From positions 1 through 10,795 of the forward strand of contig JAFCZU010000084.1 in assembly GCA_019314185.1 (NCBI GenBank): a stretch of 10,795 nucleotides of DNA, written 5' to 3'. This DNA comes from Deltaproteobacteria bacterium. Its GTDB lineage: Bacteria > Desulfobacterota > Desulfobacteria > Desulfobacterales > ETH-SRB1. The position numbers and the translations under genes were made by a program. The notes beneath the pieces are model-generated. The model was not told the DNA's origin and did no database searches. It saw only the letters and a list, made by a program, of their open reading frames with translations. Of this stretch, positions 5,792 through 10,795 are shown in pieces (position 1 is the first letter of the stretch; each line of letters begins with the position of its first letter).

Positions 5792-7721
5792 AACAGGCGA
5801 AAATAATACGATTCAGGGTATGGAAATTTCCAAAGCTCTGACGATTCCCAAGCTTTTTCTTGAGCAGGCCGCAAAGTTCGGCAAGAATAGTATTGCCATG
5901 CGGGAGAAGGAATTCGGTATCTGGCGGCCTATCACATGGTATGATTATCTTGAAAACGTTAAATTCCTGGCTCTGGGCCTGATCAGTATGGGCATTAAGG
6001 ATCAGGACAAGGTTTGCATGATCGGCACCAACCGTCCTGAAGGCTTATGGGCTGAGATGGCCACTATGTGCGCAAGGGGAATAGGTGTCTGGTTGTTCCA
6101 GGAGTGTCTTATAGATGAGGTCAAATACATTATTGATCATTCAGATACCAGGTTTATGTTTTGCGAAAGCCAGGAAGAGGTGGATAAGGCTCTTTCCATA
6201 TTTGATGAGTGTCCAAAACTGGAAAAGATTATCTGGGATGATCCAAAGGGTATGCGGCATTACAAAGAGGATTGTCTGATAAGCTTTAAAGAGGTGCAGC
6301 GTTTAGGCAGAGAGTTAGATCAAAAACAGCCCCATCTTTTTGAAGAGATAATCTTTAAAGGGCATGGCGACGAGATAGCTCTTCTTTTTTATACTTCCGG
6401 GACTACGGCTCTTCCCAAGGGCGCATTGTTGTCTCATTATAACATGTTGACAATGGGTCAGAATCTCATGGCCGTTGATCCATGCTTTGAGACTGATGAT
6501 TATGTTTCTTATCTCCCTTTTGCATGGATCGGCGAGCAGATGATGTCTATTTCCTGCGGCCTTCAGATCGGATTCACTATTAATTTTCCCGAATCCTCCG
6601 AAACTTCTCAGGCAAATATCAGGGAGATCGGGCCTCACGTTATGTTTGCTCCACCCCGAATGTATGAACAGATGACCCGTACTGTGCAGGTCAAGTATCT
6701 GGATTCTACGTGGATTAAGAGAAAGTGTTACGAGCTTGCGGCAAAAATCGGTTATCATATAGCGAATCTTAAATTTGAGAAAAAACTAATACCGTTTTAC
6801 TGGAGATTTCTCCAGGCTCTGGCCTATTTAGGGGTGCAAAAAAAGCTGAAAGATCATCTTGGTCTTTCCCGGATTCGGAATGCTTATACTGGCGGCGCTG
6901 CCATGGGTCCAGACCATTTCCGTTTTTTTCATGCTCTTGGCGTAAACCTTAAACAGATTTACGGGCAGACCGAAGTTGCCGGTATTTCCGTGATCCATCG
7001 AAGCGGAGATATTAAGTTTGACACTGTTGGAGTTCCTATACCGGAGACAGAGGTGAAAATTACTGAGAAGGGAGAAATTATTTCAAAAAGCCCGTCAGTT
7101 TTCCAGGGATATTATAAAAATCCCGAAGCTACTGAGAAAACTCTGGTTGATGGCTGGCTCTATTCCGGAGACAGGGGTTTTATAGATGATGACGGTCATC
7201 TTGTGGTCTTTGACCGTTCAAAGGATGTCATGATCTTAAAGGACGGCAAGCCCTTTGCCCCACAGTATCTGGAAACCCGCTTGAAATTCAGCCCGTATGT
7301 AAATGATTCATGGGTGATCGGAGATAAGCAGGATTATTTAACCGCCGTAATATGCATCGATTATTCGGTGGTTGGAAGGTGGGCTGATGAAAAGAAGCTT
7401 ACCTACACGAGTTACCAAGAGCTTTCGCAGAAACCACAAGTCTATGATCTTATTGAAAAACAAATACGGCAGGCTAACAAAGATCTTCCTGAACCGGCCA
7501 GGGTCAGAAAATTTATCAATCTGTATAAGGAACTTGATGCAGATGATGATGAGCTTACAAGGACCCGGAAACTGCGCAGGGCTTTTGTAGCAAAAAGGTA
7601 TGATCAAATCATCGAAGCTCTTTATTCTGATGCGGATGTTGTTCATATTGACACAACCATCAGTTATGAAGATGGTCGGAAGTCTCGTATTAAGACTGAT
7701 TTGCATATTCGGAAAATATAA
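5775..7721 (+). CDS. AMP-forming acyl-CoA synthetase (long-chain fatty acid CoA ligase-like)
   Basis: A 648-residue adenylate-forming enzyme (ANL superfamily) that would activate a carboxylic acid with ATP and CoA, releasing AMP and pyrophosphate. The P-loop is YTSGTTALPKGAL (206-218), where Ala212 replaces the usual Gly. Further motifs are YGQTE (396-400), GWLYSGDRGF (460-469), the hinge FDRSKD (479-484), and the C-terminal LTRTRKLRR (594-602) with candidate catalytic Lys599. The length and the LTxTxKLRR ending fit long-chain or FadD15-like ligases, not the shorter acetyl- or benzoyl-CoA ligases. The start at 5775 has GAGG six bases upstream and overlaps livG by 17 bases; ATG 5820 is an alternative. 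Its place between ATPase and permease genes suggests that it activates the transported acid. No signal peptide or membrane anchor is evident. Confidence 0.92.
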   Translation: MQQGHKTGENNTIQGMEISKALTIPKLFLEQAAKFGKNSIAMREKEFGIWRPITWYDYLENVKFLALGLISMGIKDQDKVCMIGTNRPEGLWAEMATMCARGIGVWLFQECLIDEVKYIIDHSDTRFMFCESQEEVDKALSIFDECPKLEKIIWDDPKGMRHYKEDCLISFKEVQRLGRELDQKQPHLFEEIIFKGHGDEIALLFYTSGTTALPKGALLSHYNMLTMGQNLMAVDPCFETDDYVSYLPFAWIGEQMMSISCGLQIGFTINFPESSETSQANIREIGPHVMFAPPRMYEQMTRTVQVKYLDSTWIKRKCYELAAKIGYHIANLKFEKKLIPFYWRFLQALAYLGVQKKLKDHLGLSRIRNAYTGGAAMGPDHFRFFHALGVNLKQIYGQTEVAGISVIHRSGDIKFDTVGVPIPETEVKITEKGEIISKSPSVFQGYYKNPEATEKTLVDGWLYSGDRGFIDDDGHLVVFDRSKDVMILKDGKPFAPQYLETRLKFSPYVNDSWVIGDKQDYLTAVICIDYSVVGRWADEKKLTYTSYQELSQKPQVYDLIEKQIRQANKDLPEPARVRKFINLYKELDADDDELTRTRKLRRAFVAKRYDQIIEALYSDADVVHIDTTISYEDGRKSRIKTDLHIRKI

Positions 7722-7752
7722 GTGTGCTTCAGACAGGAAAATCAACCATTTT

Positions 7753-7782
7753 CACCACGGAGTACACAGAGACCACAGAGAA
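7753..7782. repeat. Tandem CACGGAG/CACAGAG short repeat
   Basis: CACCACGGAGTACACAGAG followed by ACCACAGAGAA consists of degenerate units of the form ACnCrGAG. It lies just after the synthetase stop and resembles a widespread bacterial intergenic repeat (ACCACGGAGnACACGGAG), recalled from general knowledge. No inverted partner was found nearby, so this is a solo arm. Confidence 0.5.
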
Positions 7783-7888
7783 AACTTTTGCAATTTTAAT
7801 TAAACCACAACGTATTGTAACTTCTCAAAAAGTCCGGCTATGAGTTGTGTTTCAGGACTGTGAGCAAACATTTTGTTATGATTGTTTT

Positions 7889-7967
7889 ACCACGAAGATC
7901 ACGAAGGTCACGAAGAAATCCAATAAAAAAAAAGAATAACTTCGTGTTTCTTCGTGTACTTCGTGGT
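7889..7967. repeat. Palindrome of CACGAAG units
   Basis: The left arm has three direct units (ACCACGAAGA, TCACGAAGG, TCACGAAGA; 7889-7916). The right arm has the reverse complement series TTCGTGTTTC, TTCGTGTAC, TTCGTGGT (to 7967). The whole can fold into a stem of about 28 bases with an A-rich loop. It stands in the gap of 488 bases between the synthetase and the LivH-type permease. The rest of the gap (7971-8127) holds no gene that I can support. Confidence 0.75.
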
Positions 7968-8127
7968 GAACAAACACTTTCCAACTGAAAATCAAGCTGA
8001 AATTAGCCGCCCGGATTTATTGAGAAGATACAAATTATTACCCCTCTTGATGAGGTTAATCTTTGTACACACTTGACACTGTAACCATGGTAACTATCGG
8101 TTTTATAAGTATTTTTTTGAACAGCAG

Positions 8128-8190
8128 AATGTCGAACAAGGAATATCCAAGTGCCCACCTTCGTAATTTTGCGGTTCTTTGTTCGATATT
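8128..8190. repeat. Inverted repeat with TCGAACAAGGAA arms, next to the livH start
   Basis: The arms AATGTCGAACAAGGAA (8128-8143) and TTCTTTGTTCGATATT (8175-8190) are reverse complements at 14 of 16 positions. The element ends four bases before the ribosome site of livH (AAGGAG, 8195-8200), so a folded form in the mRNA could influence livH translation. It is a different family from the repeats on either side. Confidence 0.65.
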
Positions 8191-8209
8191 TTATAAGGAG
8201 TAACTTTAG

Positions 8210-9094
8210 ATGGAACTGTTTCTTATGGCTCTGACCAATGGTATTATGGTAGGAGGTATTTACGCGCTCGTAGCTATCGGCTGGGTGCTTATATATAAGT
8301 GCTCGGGCGTGCTGAATCTGGCAATGGGTGAAATGACGCTCATCGGAGCCTATCTTTCTCTTACCTTTTATTCCATGGGTGTTCCTTTTCTTTTAGCTCT
8401 TTTAATTTCCATATGTATCGGGTTTATACTTGGCATACTGACTGAAAGGATTTTTTTAGACAAACTCATTGGCGAACCTGTTCTTGCCGTTATTATGCTT
8501 ACTGTCGGGCTTTCATTTTTCTTCAGGGGTTCTATTGAGCTCATTTGGGGGACAGATACCAGGGTGTTTGACCCGCCCGTTTTTTCATTAGAACCGATAA
8601 CTATTGGACTTGTTTCGATAAGCGAGGTCTATTTATGGAGTTTTATAGCCGCTATAATTCTTTTGATAGTTTTTGTATGTTTCTTTAAATACACGCGCTG
8701 GGGCCTTGCCATGCAGGCAACTGCCGATGATGAAATGGCAGCTCTGTCTATTGGTATAAGCGCACGTTTTGTTTATGCCATAGCTTGGGGTATTGCTTTT
8801 GTAGCTGCAGGTGTCGGGGGTACTCTTTTAGGAAATATTAACGGTCTTAATATTTCTGTTGGTTACCTTGGTTTACTGGTTCTGCCCGCCGTGGTGCTTG
8901 GCGGTCTTAATTCAATTCCAGGTGCCATTGTCGGCGGTATAGTCATAGGCATATTGCAGAACTTCACTGGTGTTTATTTAGACAGATTTTTTCCCGGCGC
9001 AGTAAAAGAGATAGCGCCTTTTGTTTTTATGGCTGTCTTCCTGCTCTTTAAACCGCATGGATTGTGGGGCTGGGAGCGTATTGAACGGGTATAA
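8210..9094 (+). CDS. livH: ABC transporter permease, LivH type
   Basis: A 294-residue polytopic inner-membrane protein, one of the two permease subunits of the HAAT transporter. Family marks are the N-terminal NGIMVGGIYALVAIG (10-24), GVLNLAMGEMTLIGAYL (33-49, matching the NFAHGE-type block), and the EAA coupling loop around 165-183 (GLAMQATADDEMAALSIGI) that contacts the ATPase. Others are AVVLGGLNSIPGAIVGG (227-243) and the C-terminal KPHGLWGWERIERV. About eight hydrophobic segments are visible and the length is normal. The ATG is preceded by AAGGAG nine bases upstream. It lies 488 bases after the synthetase, an unusual distance within an operon, filled by palindromic repeats. The substrate is not readable from the sequence. 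Confidence 0.93.
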   Translation: MELFLMALTNGIMVGGIYALVAIGWVLIYKCSGVLNLAMGEMTLIGAYLSLTFYSMGVPFLLALLISICIGFILGILTERIFLDKLIGEPVLAVIMLTVGLSFFFRGSIELIWGTDTRVFDPPVFSLEPITIGLVSISEVYLWSFIAAIILLIVFVCFFKYTRWGLAMQATADDEMAALSIGISARFVYAIAWGIAFVAAGVGGTLLGNINGLNISVGYLGLLVLPAVVLGGLNSIPGAIVGGIVIGILQNFTGVYLDRFFPGAVKEIAPFVFMAVFLLFKPHGLWGWERIERV

Positions 9095-9095
9095 G

Positions 9096-9362
9096 ATTAG
9101 GTGTTAAGTGTTAGGTGTTAGGTGTTAAGATAGATGAATTCGATGTTGAACGTTCGACCTGCCGCGACAGTGCGCGAGCACGGCGGGTGTTCGACGTTCA
9201 TCTTTTAAGCCCGCCCGAAGGGCGCTAAGTTCTCAATACTGATGGTTTCATAAAAAGTCCCAAAATTGCTATTTGCGAAATGTGTCAAGTGTTAATCATT
9301 TGATATAACAAAATTTTGTTTATCTTAACACCTAACTCTTAACTCTTAACTCTTAACACTTG
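9096..9362. repeat. Large inverted element with TTAGGTGTTAAG-type arms
   Basis: The left arm (9096-9131) is a run of TTAGGTGTTA/TTAAGTGTTA units starting two bases after the livH stop. The right arm (9322-9362) is the inverted run CTTAACACC, TAACTCTTAACTCTTAAC, ACTT, ending 13 bases before the livM ribosome site. The element therefore fills the whole gap between livH and livM. Nested inside are a second palindrome (9139-9202), a hairpin around GCCC-GAA-GGGC (9212-9224), TTCATAAAAAGTC (9247-9259) and the palindrome AACAAAATTTTGTT (9307-9320). It shares units with 582-651. Confidence 0.7.
9139..9202. repeat. Nested GAACGTTCGAC hairpin
   Basis: GAACGTTCGACCTGCCG (9148-9164) faces CGGCGGGTGTTCGACGTTC (9181-9199) as imperfect arms around a GC-rich loop. 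The 5' part TTCGATGTTGAACGTTCG (9139-9156) is the inverse of 3141-3158 at 17 of 18 bases. It is an element of the 3127-3233 family sitting inside another repeat. Confidence 0.65.
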
Positions 9363-9386
9363 ATAAATTCAATTCGGAGAAATTAT

Positions 9387-10487
9387 ATGTCAACAACTTT
9401 CCTTCCCTGTGGTGATTACCACCAGCGCTATGCGCAGGAACATGCATGGTGGCAGACGAAATTTATAAAAGGTAAAATGATTCTGCTTTTTCTTTGTCTG
9501 TTTGTTTTTATTCCCGCTACCGCAAACAGTTATTGGATAAGCGTTTGCAATATGGTTGGCTACACAATCCTGGGGGCTTTAGGCGTGCAGCTTTTAATCG
9601 GTTATTGTGGTCAATTGACCCTTGGCCACGGCGCCTTTATTGCGGTTGGAGCATATGTCAGCACACTACTGATTCTGGAGTTTCCCTGGCCGCAGTTTAT
9701 GCTGGATTGGGGAATTGCATATCCTGTAAGTGTAATTATTGCTGGATTCGTTGCAGGTGTCTGGAGCATGCTGTTTGGGCTTCCTTCTGCCAGGGTAAAG
9801 GGGTTTTATCTGATTTTGACAACCATGGCAGCTCAGTTTATTACAGTAGATTTTCTTCTTACCCAGTATGTCAGCCAGATCGGAGGCAGGGGACAGGCAT
9901 TTTCACTCCCTCTCGGAACTATCAAAATTGGGCCGTGGGTTATTGATAGCAATCTTAAAGTATATTATTTGATGATTATCCTTGTGATATTTTTCTGTGT
10001 TATTATGGCAAATCTGATCAGGTCAAGGGTTGGCAGGGCATGGATTGCTATCAGGGATAATGATATTTCTGCGGAAGTCATGGGGATTAATGTTGTCAAG
10101 TATAAGTTGCTGGCCTTTTTTGCCGCGGGTTTTATCGCGGGAATCACAGGAGCGTTCTGGATAAGCAATCTTGCGGCTATCAGTCCGGAGCATTTTCCAT
10201 GGTTTCTATCCTTGTCGCTTGTTGGTGTGATTCTTATCGGTGGGGTAAGTTCCATACACGGCACAATATTCGGCGCCATATTTATGGTGGTGGTAATGGA
10301 GTTGCTTCAGCTTGCGGTTATGCCTCTCGCTGATACCTACCCGAAACTTTTGATGGACTTTTTGTTTATTAAAGAGGCTGCCTTTGGTCTGGCAATTTGT
10401 TTGTTTATTATGTTTGAACCCAATGGTCTTGCCTATCGGTGGTGGCAAATTAAAAATTATTTTAATCTATGGCCTTTTTCATATTAG
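9387..10487 (+). CDS. livM: ABC transporter permease, LivM type
   Basis: A 366-residue polytopic inner-membrane protein, the second permease subunit. Marks are GYCGQLTLGHGAFIAVGAY (72-90), GLPSARVKGFYLILTTMA (131-148), the EAA loop around 216-235 (GRAWIAIRDNDISAEVMGI), and GGVSSIHGTIFGAI (285-298). The C-terminal FEPNGLAYRWWQIKNYF is typical of the permeases found with acyl-CoA synthetases in this kind of operon, as I recall them. A soluble N-terminus of about 28 residues precedes the first hydrophobic segment. A TTG 27 bases upstream would add nine residues, but GGAGA (9376-9380) six bases before ATG 9387 supports the shorter start. The gap from livH is 292 bases and is fully occupied by repeats. 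Confidence 0.93.
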   Translation: MSTTFLPCGDYHQRYAQEHAWWQTKFIKGKMILLFLCLFVFIPATANSYWISVCNMVGYTILGALGVQLLIGYCGQLTLGHGAFIAVGAYVSTLLILEFPWPQFMLDWGIAYPVSVIIAGFVAGVWSMLFGLPSARVKGFYLILTTMAAQFITVDFLLTQYVSQIGGRGQAFSLPLGTIKIGPWVIDSNLKVYYLMIILVIFFCVIMANLIRSRVGRAWIAIRDNDISAEVMGINVVKYKLLAFFAAGFIAGITGAFWISNLAAISPEHFPWFLSLSLVGVILIGGVSSIHGTIFGAIFMVVVMELLQLAVMPLADTYPKLLMDFLFIKEAAFGLAICLFIMFEPNGLAYRWWQIKNYFNLWPFSY

Positions 10488-10505
10488 CAAGAAAAGGAAA
10501 AGTAA

Positions 10506-10684
10506 AAAGTGCCTAAAGTTATGGTACGCCTTCGGCGTGCTATAGATTTTCAGGGCTCGGTTATACGTTCAGATAGAAACAAAGTGAACAAAGTTGTATG
10601 GTTTAAAAAATTAAAATTGGCAGTGCCGAAGGCGCATTCCTTAACTTTAGGCACTTTAATATACTTTAGCTCACTTTAGGCACT
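10506..10684. repeat. Palindromic and tandem AAAGTGCCTAAAGT repeat
   Basis: The arms AAAGTGCCTAAAGTTA (10506-10521) and TAACTTTAGGCACTTT (10642-10657) are perfect reverse complements. The next inner blocks CGCCTTCGGC (10527-10536) and GCCGAAGGCG (10625-10634) also match. The first inner block forms its own small hairpin (ACGCC-TTC-GGCGT). Further ACTTTAGCTCACTTTAGGC units follow to 10684. The element fills most of the 260-base gap between livM and the next gene; I see no coding frame there. Confidence 0.75.
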
Positions 10685-10747
10685 CATGTTTGCACCGAAG
10701 GACTCTAAATTTATTATGTGCTTTAAAATAAAAAAAAGGGGGAAACT

Positions 10748-10795
10748 ATGAAGTCGAAAATCTTAGTTTTTTTGATGTCGCTGGCTCTTATAGCG
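10748..10795 (+). CDS. Probable periplasmic substrate-binding protein, first 16 residues only
   Basis: An ATG at 10748 preceded by AAGGGGG (five bases away) opens a frame MKSKILVFLMSLALIA that runs off the right edge. The Lys-containing N-terminus followed by a hydrophobic core is the start of a signal peptide. Directly downstream of livG, livH and livM, the expected exported protein is a LivK-like binding protein, but no mature-protein residue is visible. The start and signal peptide are seen; the identity is inferred from gene order only. Confidence 0.55.
   Translation, partial: MKSKILVFLMSLALIA

Noticed and set aside
7889..7967. CRISPR-like array of CACGAAG units
   Set aside because: The units are under 12 bases, directly abutting without spacers, and reverse direction halfway. 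It is a palindrome of short tandem units.
8073..8109. TTGACA followed by TATAAG before livH as a promoter
   Set aside because: The boxes are 25 bases apart, too far for a sigma-70 promoter, and nothing resembling a -10 box lies at 16-18 bases.
9096..9362. Intrinsic terminator or attenuator between livH and livM
   Set aside because: The arms are AT-rich and far apart, and no GC stem directly followed by a T-run is present, so a terminator call is not supported.
1..10795. Defence, toxin-antitoxin or phage system
   Set aside because: Apart from the IS-like transposase, every intact gene belongs to a known transport or metabolic family. No nuclease, toxin, antitoxin, integrase or phage structural gene is visible.

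Overview
The window looks like a chromosomal stretch of a moderately AT-rich anaerobic bacterium. A sulfate-reducer-like member of the Desulfobacterota is my best guess. The hints are a short Pit phosphate permease with a DUF47 partner, a manganese-dependent (family II) pyrophosphatase, a branched-chain-amino-acid-type (HAAT) ABC transporter with an acyl-CoA synthetase gene inside the operon, and intergenic spaces packed with palindromic dispersed repeats. The taxonomic call is inference from gene style; no marker gene is present.

Layout. Positions 1-357 (minus strand) hold the N-terminal part of an IS4-like transposase that runs off the left edge. It is preceded by a hairpin leader, a candidate promoter and a perfect 51-bp tandem duplication (451-552). 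Positions 676-3071 (plus strand) form a tight operon: a PhoU-like DUF47 gene broken by an apparent out-of-frame internal deletion, a Pit-family phosphate permease, and an amidohydrolase-2 family metal hydrolase. Neighbouring reading frames overlap by 1-4 bases. Positions 3072-3561 are non-coding, with two inverted-repeat elements, an imperfect duplication of the amidohydrolase 3' end and a terminator. Positions 3562-4485 (minus strand) encode the Mn-dependent inorganic pyrophosphatase. Positions 4486-4969 are non-coding, with one more palindromic repeat and a weak promoter candidate. From 4970 to the right edge (plus strand) lies a transporter operon: ATPase (LivG type), AMP-forming acyl-CoA synthetase, permease (LivH type), permease (LivM type), and the first 16 codons of what is probably the periplasmic binding protein.

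Function. The left operon and the pyrophosphatase share a phosphate theme: phosphate uptake by Pit, an accessory protein that is probably no longer intact, and release of phosphate from pyrophosphate. In the transporter operon the ATPase and synthetase genes overlap, so uptake and CoA activation of an organic acid are probably coupled. The pyrophosphate released by acyl-CoA synthesis is a natural substrate for the pyrophosphatase encoded next door in the opposite direction.

The most unusual structure is non-coding. I see at least six families of palindromic or tandem short repeats. They occupy nearly every intergenic gap, including the three large gaps (260-490 bp) inside the transporter operon. 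I found no defence system, CRISPR array, tRNA or rRNA, and no convincing novel multi-gene system.
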